64,000 nt of DNA from Rhodobacter sp. TJ_12 (GTDB lineage Bacteria > Pseudomonadota > Alphaproteobacteria > Rhodobacterales > Rhodobacteraceae), in the NCBI RefSeq assembly GCF_020023995.1, contig NZ_NRRD01000003.1:188685-252684 (forward strand). Direction: 5' to 3'. Positions 8,909 to 17,104 of the stretch are shown here, in pieces. Within the stretch, counting starts at the first letter, position 1; each line of letters begins with the position of its first letter. Position numbers and translations under genes: made by a program. The notes under the pieces are model-generated. The model made no database searches, had not been told where the DNA came from, and saw only the letters and a program-made list of their open reading frames with translations.

Positions 8909-10483
8909 CTATTTGGCCAGCGCCAAAAGTGCATCCAGATCAAGGTCGTTTTCCAACTGATCGGCCAAGGCATCAAGCGTGGCCTCGATCTGCGCCTCGT
9001 GATCGCGGCCAGAAGCGCGCCCGCCCATCTGCGCCAGCCAGTAATCACGAAACCCGTCGGCGCCAAAGATGCCGTGCAGATAGCCGCCCATCACCCGACC
9101 ATCGTGCGACACAGCCCCTTCCGGGCGGCCCTCAAGGTTGAACCACGGCTGCTCCAGCCCCGGCCCCGTGGTGCGCCCCATATGCATTTCATAGCCCTGC
9201 ACCTGCTGGCCGCTGATTGTGTCGCGCGCGGAAATCTCGACCAGCGCTTTTTCCCCGCTGATCACCGTTTCCAGATCCAACAGCCCCAGCCCCTCGGTCT
9301 CGCCCGGATCGCCCTCGATCCCTTCGGGGTCGCGCACCACCCGGCCCAACATTTGATAGCCCGCACAAATGCCGACCACGCGCCCCCCGCGCCGCAAATG
9401 GGCGCGAATATCCACATCCCAGCCCTGCGCGCGCAGGGTTTCGAGCGCCTTGCGCGTGGTCTTGGAGCCGGGCAACAACACCACATCAGCCTCTGCCGGG
9501 ATCGGCTGGCCCTGCCGCACCCAGCGCAAATCCACGCCGGGCTCCGCGCCAAGCGGGTCCAGATCGTCGAAATTCGCCACGCCATCAAGATGCGGCACCG
9601 CGATCACCAACCCCGCGCCACCCGCTTGCGCAGGCCGTTCCAGCGCCAAGGAATCCTCGGCGGGCAGTTGCGTCGCCCCTTCGAACCAACGCGCCACCCC
9701 CATGAAGGGCCAGCCGGTCATCTCTGTCATGGTGCGGCAGGCGGGTTCGTACAGCGAAAAATAGCCCCGGAATTTGTTGACCAGAATGCCCTTCACCCGG
9801 GCGCGTTCTTCTTCATCATGCAGCATCCAACTGCCCACCACGGCGGCCAGCGCCCCGCCGCGGTCATTATCCGTCACCAGCACCACCGGCAGATCGGCTT
9901 CTTTGGCAAGCCGCATATTGGTGATGTCGGTCTTTTTGATCCAGGTTTCCGTTGCCGCCCCCGCGCCTTCGACCAGCACCAGATCGGCCTCGGCGGCGAC
10001 GCGGCGATAGCTGTCCAAAACGGCGGGCAAAAGGTAGGGTTTAAGGTGGTGGTAATGGCGCGCGGGCCAATTGCCCAAGGGCCGACCCCGCAACACCACC
10101 TGAGAGCCAACCATCGCCTGCGGCTTAAGCAGCACCGGGTTCATATGGATCGACGGATCAAGCCCCGCCGCCCGCGCCTGAAGCGCCTGCGCGCGCCCGA
10201 TCTCGCCACGGTTTTGCTGCCCGTCCGCGCGCGGCGGCAGATCGCTATCCTTGGTCACGGCGGCATTGTTGGACATGTTCTGCGCCTTGAACGGCGCGAC
10301 TTTCAGCCCGCGCCGCGCATAGGCCCGGCACAACCCCGCCACCAACAGGCTTTTGCCCACATCCGAACTGGTGCCTTGGATCATCAATGCCCGTCCCCGG
10401 CGCGGCGGCGGCGGGGTGAGAAAGGGCAAATCAAGGTCCGGAAGCGGCGGCACCGGATCATGGGCAGGCAAGTCGGAAGTCAT
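8909..10483 (-). CDS. cobQ: Cobyric acid synthase CobQ
   Basis: This is 524 aa from the ATG at 10483, close to the usual CobQ length. CobQ amidates the b, d, e and g side chains of adenosylcobyrinic acid a,c-diamide using glutamine and ATP. The N-terminal dethiobiotin-synthetase-like domain has the P-loop variant IQGTSSDVGKSLLVAGLCRA (about residue 40), followed by KAQNMSNNAAV. The C-terminal class I glutamine amidotransferase domain shows the nucleophile motif VGICAGYQMLG and a His-containing MGGYLHGIFG. The preceding gene on the same strand ends 210 bp upstream and encodes a cobalamin-linked Cys-rich protein behind a riboswitch, so both may belong to one B12-repressed unit. Confidence 0.95.
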   Translation of the reverse strand: MTSDLPAHDPVPPLPDLDLPFLTPPPPRRGRALMIQGTSSDVGKSLLVAGLCRAYARRGLKVAPFKAQNMSNNAAVTKDSDLPPRADGQQNRGEIGRAQALQARAAGLDPSIHMNPVLLKPQAMVGSQVVLRGRPLGNWPARHYHHLKPYLLPAVLDSYRRVAAEADLVLVEGAGAATETWIKKTDITNMRLAKEADLPVVLVTDNDRGGALAAVVGSWMLHDEEERARVKGILVNKFRGYFSLYEPACRTMTEMTGWPFMGVARWFEGATQLPAEDSLALERPAQAGGAGLVIAVPHLDGVANFDDLDPLGAEPGVDLRWVRQGQPIPAEADVVLLPGSKTTRKALETLRAQGWDVDIRAHLRRGGRVVGICAGYQMLGRVVRDPEGIEGDPGETEGLGLLDLETVISGEKALVEISARDTISGQQVQGYEMHMGRTTGPGLEQPWFNLEGRPEGAVSHDGRVMGGYLHGIFGADGFRDYWLAQMGGRASGRDHEAQIEATLDALADQLENDLDLDALLALAK

Positions 10484-10693
10484 TTCTAGGTCCGTTCGGT
10501 CATTCAGGCAGTCAATGGCCGCGAACCTAGAAGCCTCGCACCGAAAGGCCAAGCAGGTATGGCATTTTTCGCTGCACGCAGAACGTGCAAGGCCCGCAAC
10601 TGAGGCGAAGAAATCTGGCCAAGCCCGCGCTTTGCACGCCCCCGTTTCGCGCGCGCCCTCGCGGCCCCGCGCCTGGCGCCGCCTTGGCGTGCC

Positions 10694-11071
10694 CTAGTCG
10701 GCCTTTGGGCGGCGATGCGCGGCCGCGGCGGCCTCGGCCGCGCCCGGGGCGGGTTTGGGCCGCGCCACCGGCGGATCGGTCTGCGGCTTGCCCGACCAAG
10801 GTTGCGGATATTCCAGCCATTTCTGGATGAAATTCCACGATTGCACATAGCCGTCATGCGGCAGCGCACAGCCCGAACAATCCTTGCGCGTCAGGCCGTT
10901 GCGGTCGGTATAGGTTTTATAGGGACCGGGGCATTCATAGGCGATCAGCGGGCAATAGCAAAACAGGCAGTTGAACTCGCGCTTCACGCCCTGATGGCAG
11001 GGCAGGAACGGGCATTTTTCGTTGGTGAAACCCTTGAAGGCCTCGCTGATCGTCGTGTCTTTGGGCTCCAT
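10694..11071 (-). CDS. Cysteine-rich small-domain protein (cobalamin-cluster associated)
   Basis: This is 125 aa. Residues 15-75 contain eight Cys with His (KCPFLPCHQGV, FNCLFCYCPLIAYECPG, DCSGCALPHDGY), matching the cysteine-rich small domain (PF04071 as I recall it), which often neighbours cobalamin genes. The tail is a Pro/Ala-rich linker (PVARPKPAPGAAEAAAAA). The fold probably holds a metal; no enzyme activity is known to me. It is the first gene downstream of the cobalamin riboswitch at 11180-11345, so high B12 should repress it. Confidence 0.75.
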   Translation of the reverse strand: MEPKDTTISEAFKGFTNEKCPFLPCHQGVKREFNCLFCYCPLIAYECPGPYKTYTDRNGLTRKDCSGCALPHDGYVQSWNFIQKWLEYPQPWSGKPQTDPPVARPKPAPGAAEAAAAAHRRPKAD

Positions 11072-11179
11072 ACCGGTCCTCTGGCTCCGTCGCTGTCTGG
11101 TTGCTGGGGGCGGAAACGGGGCATCGCTGCGGGCACGAACCGAAGCGCCATGCCGCCGGGCCCGCCGCCCGGGATGGTC

Positions 11180-11345
11180 AATGGCCCGGTAGGTCTCCTG
11201 GCTTACGGCTCCAACGCCCGCGGCGCCTTCCCGATCTTGCGATCCGTGGCCGTGCTTTGGGCTTGCCGCTTACAGTTGCGGGGGCAGCGCCGGAGTTGCA
11301 CCGGCTTCCCTCTTCGTCCACGGGGCTCCCGCGAAACCAAGGCCC
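11180..11345 (-). promoter_or_regulatory. Cobalamin riboswitch upstream of the Cys-rich protein
   Basis: Read on the minus strand, the core GGTGCAACTCCGGCGCTGCC is preceded by gggaagcc and followed by CCCGCAACTGTAAG (about 11270-11312). The B12 box AGCCAGGAGACCTACC lies at about 11189-11204. All hallmark segments are present in the correct order, about 110 nt before the 11071 start codon. The rest of the 11072-11436 gap holds nothing else I recognise. Confidence 0.93.
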
Positions 11346-11436
11346 CGCCAAGATGGGGTCTGTCCCGCAGAGAGTCAACGGTGCCACGGGGGCGCCGCAA
11401 TCGCAAACGGCCCCCCGATCCGGCGCCTTCGGGGCG

Positions 11437-12564
11437 CTAAAGGTTGAGCGCAAGGCCGCCATTCCCGGGGCCCACCTCCATCAATTGCACAAGGCTGCCG
11501 ATCCCGCCCCAATCGACCTCGGACAGCGCCATCCCCTCGGCCCGGTGGCGGATCAGGTTCAGCCGCTGTGCCACCTCGGAAAGCGGCCCGGCGCGGTGCC
11601 CGCCCAGCCAGATGTGTCGCCCCGGGCAGGCATCACGCAAATGCGCCGCCAATTGATCGGCGCTGCCGCCGGGCAGATCCGGGGCCACCCGCGGCCCCGC
11701 AACCAGCACCAGCGCATCGGGGCAGGCCCGCACCGCGCTGAGCGTAGCATCCACGGTCTCTTCCAGCACCACCCGCACGCAAAATCCGGCCGCGCGCAGC
11801 AAATCGGCCTTGACCTTGACCCCGATCAGTTCGGTCTCACCGGGCGGCAGCACAAGGCACACCTGCCCCCGCGCCTGCGCGGGCTGGGCCAGCCGCCCCT
11901 GCCGTTGCCAAAGCCCGTTAAGATGGGTCAGGGCCAGCATGATCTGCGCGCTGTCGAGGCTTTGCTGTGCCCGCATCTGGGCCATATGCGCCAGACACGC
12001 CTCCACAAAGGCGGCGCGCAGGCGCAGATCGCGCGCCCCGGCTTCGGGCAGTCTGGCGGTTTCGCCTCCCGCACATAGGGCCGCCACGAATTCGGGCACC
12101 CGCGCCAGCAGCGGCCCCGGCAGCAGCCCGCCGTCGGACTGCGCGATCTGGTCAAAGGCCCGCAACGCCGTTTCCAGCGTCGCGGTGCGGTCATTGGTGT
12201 TTTGCGCGGGCAAGCCAAGCCCCGCAGGCGCCTCCATATAGGGCATGGAGCGGCGGGCAAAGCGGCGCGCGGCGGTCCAGCCGATGGCGACAAGCTCCCC
12301 TTCGCCAAACCACGGCGCCGCGATCAATTGGGGAATGCGTTCGCAAAGCTGGCTTCCCGGCGCCTCAAGCCAATAAAGAAACCCGGTCGGGAAAGCGACC
12401 AAAGCCCCCGTCACGCCCCGGGCGTGGTTCTGCACGCTTTGCTCGCGCGCGATCTGCGACAAAGATTCTGCCGCGGGCGCGCCTTGCATGCGCGAAGCCA
12501 AAACGACCCGCAAGATCGGGTTCTTCGCATTCGAAGCTGTATCCAAAACGCCCATTCCATCCAT
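11437..12564 (-). CDS. AppA-like regulator: degenerate BLUF domain plus B12/heme-binding (SCHIC-type) domain
   Basis: This is about 375 aa from the ATG at 12564 (12555 is an alternative); the upstream open frame runs through the riboswitch and is not coding. Residues 15-110 align with BLUF domains: LRVVLASRM, QNHARGVTGAL, FLYWLEA, ARRFARRSM. Against AppA of Rhodobacter sphaeroides, the flavin Tyr21 position is Leu and the Gln63 position is Tyr, while Asn45 is kept. The C-terminal 120 residues (VCLVLPPGETELIGVKVKAD, LVLVAGPRV, IWLGGHRAGP) have the B12-binding Rossmann pattern, but the DxHxxG ligand motif reads ETELIG, so the axial His is missing. It is likely a cytoplasmic regulator. The B12 riboswitch directly upstream suggests control by cobalamin. 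The fold assignment is by pattern. Confidence 0.75.
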   Translation of the reverse strand: MDGMGVLDTASNAKNPILRVVLASRMQGAPAAESLSQIAREQSVQNHARGVTGALVAFPTGFLYWLEAPGSQLCERIPQLIAAPWFGEGELVAIGWTAARRFARRSMPYMEAPAGLGLPAQNTNDRTATLETALRAFDQIAQSDGGLLPGPLLARVPEFVAALCAGGETARLPEAGARDLRLRAAFVEACLAHMAQMRAQQSLDSAQIMLALTHLNGLWQRQGRLAQPAQARGQVCLVLPPGETELIGVKVKADLLRAAGFCVRVVLEETVDATLSAVRACPDALVLVAGPRVAPDLPGGSADQLAAHLRDACPGRHIWLGGHRAGPLSEVAQRLNLIRHRAEGMALSEVDWGGIGSLVQLMEVGPGNGGLALNL

Positions 12565-12649
12565 CCCATGGGCCGCACAGCGAGACAGCGCGACAGGGCA
12601 GATCCGCCCATGGCGCACGTCTCCCCGGTTCACCCCGCCCGAAAACGTC

Positions 12650-12825
12650 TGTGATGGCAGGTCTTCTGGCTTGCGGGTCGATGCTTGGCCGGGCCTTCCC
12701 GGGCATGGGCCCAGTGGCGGTTTCAGCCTCGCTCGCCGCTTACAGTTGCGGGGGCAGCCACGGATTTGCCCAAGGGCGCACCGTATTCCCTTTTGGCGCG
12801 ACCGCATCGCGCGGCCCGCACACCA
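12650..12825 (-). promoter_or_regulatory. Cobalamin riboswitch upstream of the BLUF-like gene
   Basis: The minus strand reads aaaagggaatacggtgcgcc, then a hairpin, then GGCTGCCCCCGCAACTGTAA (12739-12795), and ends in the B12 box AAGCCAGAAGACCTGCCA (about 12655-12672). The element is complete and ends about 90 nt before the start codon at 12564. Confidence 0.93.
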
Positions 12826-12873
12826 TCGCGCACAAGGTACTGGCTGCATCCGCGTTGTGAAGGACAGTCATTG

Positions 12874-12915
12874 TCGCATCTGGGCGAGCACGGCCAATCG
12901 GCCGCCCAGATGCGA
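12874..12915 (-). terminator. First of two tandem hairpins after gbcB
   Basis: A perfect 13-bp stem (12874-12886 with 12903-12915) encloses a 16-nt loop. It lies between the gbcB stop and the cobalamin riboswitch of the next gene on the same strand, so it can end gbcAB transcription or insulate the riboswitch promoter. Confidence 0.55.
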
Positions 12916-12920
12916 AAGCG

Positions 12921-12944
12921 ATCGGCCCGGTTGGCCGGGCCGAT
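12921..12944 (-). terminator. Second of two tandem hairpins after gbcB
   Basis: A perfect 10-bp stem (atcggcccgg / ccgggccgat) with a 4-nt loop lies 30 bp beyond the gbcB stop codon. On the minus strand it is followed by cgctttcg, only a weak T-run. Confidence 0.6.
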
Positions 12945-12974
12945 AGGAAGGGCAGCTTGGCTGTGGTGCCGCGC

Positions 12975-14045
12975 TTATACCTCGACCGCCACCTTGCCGC
13001 TGGGGCGCGAACAACAGGCCAGAATATAGCCCTCGGCGATCTCATCTTCGGAAATGCCGCCATTGTGCAACATCTGCACCTCGCCCTCGGTTTTCTTGAT
13101 CTTGCAGGTGCCGCACAGCCCGAAATTGCACCCCGAAGGGATATTCAGACCAGAGCGTTTCGCCGCCGCCAGAATGGTTTCCTCTTCCGCGCAAACGGCG
13201 GTGACGCCTGAGGCGGTGAAGCACACCTCGGAATTGCCCGCCACGGCGGCGGCAGCCGCTTCAGCCTCGGCCAGCGCGTCAAAGGCGATCTCGGGCGCGC
13301 CAAAGCTTTCTTGGTGGTAATGCGCCAAATCAAAGCCCAGCGCGGCCAAAATCTCGCGCACCGCTTGCATGAAGGGTTCGGGACCGCAGCAAAACACCTC
13401 GCGTTCCAGATAATCGGGCGCCATCAGCGCCAGCATGATCTGGTTCAGCCGCCCGGTATAGCCGTGCCAGACCTCAAGCGCGTCGGCCTCTTCCACCGTC
13501 AGATGCAATTGCAGCCCCGGCACGCGGGCGGCGAAATGCTCCAACCGGGGCCGAAAGATAATGTCAGACGGGCTGCGCGCGGCATGGACAAAGGAAATAT
13601 CGGTCCTTTCGCCGCTGTCCCACGCCCAGGTGGCCATCGACATCATCGGCGTGATTCCCGAGCCCGCCGAGATGAACAGGTATTTTTCCGCCGGATGGCG
13701 GCGGAAGGTGAAATTGCCCGCCGGACCATGCGCCTTGAGCCGCATCCCGGGCTTAAGATGATCCAGCATCCAGCGCGTGCCCACCGAGCCGGTCTGCGCC
13801 TTAACGGTGACCGAGATCGACAGCGGCCGCGAGGGCGAAGAGGAGATCGTATAGGTGCGGCTGACCGGATTGCCCGGCACCGGCAGATCAAGGGTCAGAA
13901 ATTGCCCCGGCAGGTAGTCAAACCACGCGCCCGACGGCGCGCGAAAGGTGAAGGTCGCCGTATCGGCGGTTTCGGGCACCACCATCGAGCATTCCAAAAG
14001 CTCGGTGTCGGTCCAAGGTTCTCCGGTCCAGTTATGACGCCGCAT
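12975..14045 (-). CDS. gbcB: Glycine betaine monooxygenase reductase subunit GbcB
   Basis: This is 356 aa from the ATG at 14045. It is the electron-transfer partner of a Rieske oxygenase: an FAD-binding domain (RTYTISSSPS about residue 75, the flavin motif RxYS/T), an NAD-binding domain (FISAGSGITPMMSM about 125, FCCGPEPFM about 220) and a C-terminal plant-type 2Fe-2S ferredoxin with CNFGLCGTCK and ACCS as cluster ligands. It starts 4 nt after the stop of the oxygenase gene, so the pair is one operon. The product should pass NADH electrons to GbcA for oxidative demethylation of glycine betaine to dimethylglycine. Stachydrine-type demethylases have the same layout, so the substrate is likely but not certain. 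Confidence 0.85.
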   Translation of the reverse strand: MRRHNWTGEPWTDTELLECSMVVPETADTATFTFRAPSGAWFDYLPGQFLTLDLPVPGNPVSRTYTISSSPSRPLSISVTVKAQTGSVGTRWMLDHLKPGMRLKAHGPAGNFTFRRHPAEKYLFISAGSGITPMMSMATWAWDSGERTDISFVHAARSPSDIIFRPRLEHFAARVPGLQLHLTVEEADALEVWHGYTGRLNQIMLALMAPDYLEREVFCCGPEPFMQAVREILAALGFDLAHYHQESFGAPEIAFDALAEAEAAAAAVAGNSEVCFTASGVTAVCAEEETILAAAKRSGLNIPSGCNFGLCGTCKIKKTEGEVQMLHNGGISEDEIAEGYILACCSRPSGKVAVEV

Positions 14046-14049
14046 GTCG

Positions 14050-15291
14050 TTACTCCGCCGCCAAGGCCGGGTCCGGGCCAAGCCGCGCCCCCAGCGTGTT
14101 GCAATACCAATCGACGAATTGGATCACACCCTCTTCTTGCACCAGCGAATAAGGGCCGGGCACATAGGCGGGCGAACGCACACCGACCTGATTTTCTTCC
14201 ACAACCTGACGGTCTTCGTCATTGGTGGCCATCCAGACCTCGGTCAATTCCTTCAGGTCGTAATCCACCCCTTCCACGGCATCGCCCGGCACCAGCCAGG
14301 TGGTCGTCACCTCGGTTTCGGTGGCCGAGATCGGCAGCACCCGGAAGACGATCGCATGATCGGCCAAGAAATGGTTCCAAGTGTTGGGATAGTGAAAGAA
14401 CAGCAAGCTGCCCGCATCGTTGAACGGGATCGTGCCCAGCCGTTTGCCACGCACGGCGGGCTTGGTGCTCATCGTGTAGCTTTCGGCTTCATTCAAAAGC
14501 GGGATACGCGCCAGCCGCCATTGCATCTCGGGGTGGTTGACGAAACGCGAGGGCAGGCCCGCCGCCTCGCACCGTTCCCAATGGGCCAAGATATCGGGGC
14601 TGGCGGCATCGGGGCCTTCCATCGCCGTCATGCGCGGATTGTCCGAATAGGTGCGGCACAAAGACGGATGCGCGCCGCCGCAATGATAGCATTCGCGGTT
14701 GTTTTCGACCACCAGCTTCCAGTTGCCCTTCTCGACGATGGTCGAAACATGGGCGACGCGTGCCTCTTTCAGGCCTGCGGGGGCCAAGTACCGGCCCAGA
14801 GCGCCCGCCAGTTCGGCGATGGAGGGCGGCACCTCGGCCAAACAAATGAAGACCATCCCGCCGATATCGACGCAATGCACCTTTTTGAGCCCATGCGCGC
14901 GCGGATCGAAATCCTCTTGCATGTCCTTGGCCCACAGCAGCTTGCCATCCAGATCATAAGTCCACTGGTGATAAGGGCAGACCAGCTTGGGGGCGGTGCC
15001 GCCCGCCTTGGCGCACAGACGTTGGCCACGGTGGCGGCAGACATTGTGAAACGCGCGGATCATGCCATCGGCGCCGCGCACCACGATCACCGGATAGGCA
15101 CCCACTTGCAGCGTGGCATAATCCCCCGCCTTGACCAATTGGCAAGAGGGCACGGCAAACAGCCATTCGCGCGCGAAGACATGGTCCAGATCGGCCTGAA
15201 AAACGGCCTCGTCACAATAAAGATCACGCGGCAGGGCATAATTCTTTTGGCGTGCGGCCAGTTGCGCACGAATTCCGGATGCATCCAGCAT
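14050..15291 (-). CDS. gbcA: Glycine betaine monooxygenase Rieske subunit GbcA
   Basis: This is 413 aa from the ATG at 15291, which has AGGTG 6 nt upstream; an earlier in-frame ATG overlaps that Shine-Dalgarno. The N-terminal Rieske domain has the cluster ligands CRHRG and CPYHQW (about residues 85 and 105). The C-terminal catalytic domain has ENNRECYHCGGAHPSLC, which carries the facial-triad His residues and the bridging acidic residue. It hydroxylates an N-methyl group that leaves as formaldehyde, converting betaine to dimethylglycine. It is followed immediately by its reductase gene. A cobalamin-riboswitch-like element lies upstream, a link that would make sense because betaine is a methyl source. 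Confidence 0.88.
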   Translation of the reverse strand: MLDASGIRAQLAARQKNYALPRDLYCDEAVFQADLDHVFAREWLFAVPSCQLVKAGDYATLQVGAYPVIVVRGADGMIRAFHNVCRHRGQRLCAKAGGTAPKLVCPYHQWTYDLDGKLLWAKDMQEDFDPRAHGLKKVHCVDIGGMVFICLAEVPPSIAELAGALGRYLAPAGLKEARVAHVSTIVEKGNWKLVVENNRECYHCGGAHPSLCRTYSDNPRMTAMEGPDAASPDILAHWERCEAAGLPSRFVNHPEMQWRLARIPLLNEAESYTMSTKPAVRGKRLGTIPFNDAGSLLFFHYPNTWNHFLADHAIVFRVLPISATETEVTTTWLVPGDAVEGVDYDLKELTEVWMATNDEDRQVVEENQVGVRSPAYVPGPYSLVQEEGVIQFVDWYCNTLGARLGPDPALAAE

Positions 15292-15394
15292 CGAACACCT
15301 CACTTGCCCCGGCCTCCCCGCAAGGGCTGGTTAGACGGATGGGCCGTGGCCCGGTGATGTCTGGGGGGCGGGGTAAGTTTGCGCGCTGAGCCGA

Positions 15395-15525
15395 AGCACC
15401 GAAGACACCCGCGCCGAACCTTCAATACGGTTCGGTGATGGCGCCGTCCTTTGCGCAGACCGCGCCGGTTTTGCACCGGCTTCCCAATTTTCCGGCCTTA
15501 CGACCGACCACCCTGACCCCCCAAA
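15395..15525 (-). promoter_or_regulatory. Atypical cobalamin-riboswitch-like element upstream of gbcA
   Basis: On the minus strand 15500-15440 reads gggaagccggtgcaaaaccg then gcgcggtctgcgcaaagg, matching the cobalamin riboswitch core. The usual CCCGCAACTGT segment is altered (GTCTGCGCAAAGG). A hairpin (CGAACC/GGTTCG) follows, but no canonical B12 box is seen near 15400. It may be a variant class or a decayed element. The rest of the 15292-15663 gap shows no gene. Confidence 0.55.
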
Positions 15526-15663
15526 GGTGCCAGAATGTCGCATGCTGCACCGCACGAATCCGACCAGATGGCGCGCGATTAAGACAGGCTGAAGCCGCCG
15601 CGATATTTCGGGTGGAGCATGGTGGCGCAAACGGTGCCGCGCTGCGGCACCGGCCCGGATTGG

Positions 15664-16332
15664 CTAGCCCGCATCCGTCGCGCCGGGCAGCACCCGCCCG
15701 GCGGACAGATGTACCTCGGTCAACTCAAGCTGGGCGCGAAAGGCAGTGTCATGACTGACCATCACCAAGGCCAGATCAAGCCCGCGCAAGATCGATAGCA
15801 ACCGTTCGGCATTATCGGGATCAAGCGCATTGGTTGGCTCATCCAGCAGCAAAACCTTGGGGCGCATTGCCAAAACCGTGGCCAAGGTCACCAGCCGCTT
15901 TTCCCCGCCCGACAAATGATGCGTGACGCGATTGCGCAGATGCATCAGGTCCAACTCTTCCAGCACCGCTTCGCTGGTGGCCAATGCCTGCGCCCGGCTT
16001 TGCCCAAGATTAAGCGGGCCAAAAGCCATATCCTCGATCACCGTGGGACAAAAGAGCTGGTCATCTGGGTCTTGGAACACCAAGCCGACATCGCGGCGCA
16101 AAGCTTGAAAATCGGCCTCGGTCCGGCACAGCCGCCCAAAGCCCGTGACTTGGCCTGCGCTGGGGCGCAACAGCCCCACCGCAATGCGCAAAAGCGTGGA
16201 TTTGCCCGAACCATTCGGCCCCACCAGCGCGATCCGATCCGCCGCCCCCACCGTTAGCGCGGCGCCAGCGAGCACCGGCGGACGCCCGGGATAGGCGAAG
16301 TGAATCCCTTCTAGCTCAAGCGCCGAAGACAT
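15664..16332 (-). CDS. cbiO: Cobalt/nickel ECF transporter ATP-binding protein CbiO/NikO
   Basis: This is 222 aa from the ATG at 16332, overlapping the cbiQ end by 17 nt. It is an ABC ATPase with Walker A GPNGSGKST (about residue 37), the Q-loop VFQDPDDQLFCPTV, the signature LSGGEKRLV, Walker B VLLLDEPTNALD and the switch MVSHD. The PDDQLF Q-loop is typical of CbiO-type cation ECF ATPases. It powers uptake through CbiQ and CbiM. It is the last gene of the five-gene operon that begins at 19157. Confidence 0.93.
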   Translation of the reverse strand: MSSALELEGIHFAYPGRPPVLAGAALTVGAADRIALVGPNGSGKSTLLRIAVGLLRPSAGQVTGFGRLCRTEADFQALRRDVGLVFQDPDDQLFCPTVIEDMAFGPLNLGQSRAQALATSEAVLEELDLMHLRNRVTHHLSGGEKRLVTLATVLAMRPKVLLLDEPTNALDPDNAERLLSILRGLDLALVMVSHDTAFRAQLELTEVHLSAGRVLPGATDAG

Positions 16333-17101
16333 GTGCCGCCTCCAGCGCAATCAGCGCAAGGATCAAGGCGCCAAAGCCAAAGGCCCAGATCGTATCCGCT
16401 GCGCGCCACCGCATCGCATCGATCAACGGCAGCGCCCCTTTGAAGCCCCGGCATTTCATCGCCTGCAACACCCGCTCAGACCGTTCCTGCGCGCGCACCA
16501 GCATCATCCCCACCAGATAGCCAAGACTGATCAGCGTATGCAGATTGGTGCGCATCGCGAAGGCGCGCGCGCGCATCGCCTGCCGCATACGCTGGTATTC
16601 GCCTTCCAGCACCGTGATATAGCGCACGGTAAACAAAAGCAGATTGACCAGTTGCAGCGGCACCCCCAGCCGGGCAAGCGCATGGCCCAATGTCACGGGC
16701 TCCAGCGTACCGGGCAGCACCAGCACCATCAGCACCACGGCATTCGCGGTGATCAAGATATCGACCGCCGCCCAAAGCCCCTCAAGGCTTGCGCCATATC
16801 CCCAGATCGAAAACAGCGGCGTGCCCGGCGTGGTGAAGGGCAGCAACACCAGCATGAACAGGATAAACCCATCCATCGCCGCCATGCGCCGCAAGATCGG
16901 GCGCCAAGGTTGGCCGGAAGCGGCCAGCAACGCGAAACTGGCCGCAAGCCCCAAGGCAAGCGCCCCCAACACATCCAACTGGCTCATCACAATCGCAAAA
17001 ACAAGCGTGGCGCAGACCCGCAAACGCGGGTCCAGCCGGGCACAGGCGGTGCTAAGCGCGCTCAGCCGAATTTCGGGGGGGTTGGCGCTGACCAATGCCA
17101 T
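16316..17101 (-). CDS. cbiQ: Cobalt/nickel ECF transporter transmembrane protein CbiQ/NikQ
   Basis: This is 261 aa with about five membrane helices (for example LVFAIVMSQLDVLGALALGL and GFILFMLVLLPFTTP) and the EcfT coupling motifs with conserved Ala-Arg-Gly-like segments (MRARAFAMR about residue 175 and ERSERVLQAMKCRGF about 215). The family connects CbiO to the substrate-specific CbiM. It begins 3 nt after the cbiL stop. Confidence 0.92.
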   Translation of the reverse strand: MALVSANPPEIRLSALSTACARLDPRLRVCATLVFAIVMSQLDVLGALALGLAASFALLAASGQPWRPILRRMAAMDGFILFMLVLLPFTTPGTPLFSIWGYGASLEGLWAAVDILITANAVVLMVLVLPGTLEPVTLGHALARLGVPLQLVNLLLFTVRYITVLEGEYQRMRQAMRARAFAMRTNLHTLISLGYLVGMMLVRAQERSERVLQAMKCRGFKGALPLIDAMRWRAADTIWAFGFGALILALIALEAAHVFGA

Positions 17102-17104
17102 GGA

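Noticed and set aside
8999-10489. Long plus-strand frame of 496 codons
   Set aside because: It lies antisense to cobQ, whose motifs are complete. The frame has a His/Arg/Pro-rich shadow composition.
11101-12078. 325-codon plus-strand frame over riboswitch and BLUF gene
   Set aside because: It crosses the riboswitch core and is antisense to a gene with clear domain motifs.
12565-12849. N-terminal extension of the BLUF-like protein
   Set aside because: This part of the open frame passes through the cobalamin riboswitch and is Arg/Pro/Cys-rich, so the coding start is after the riboswitch.
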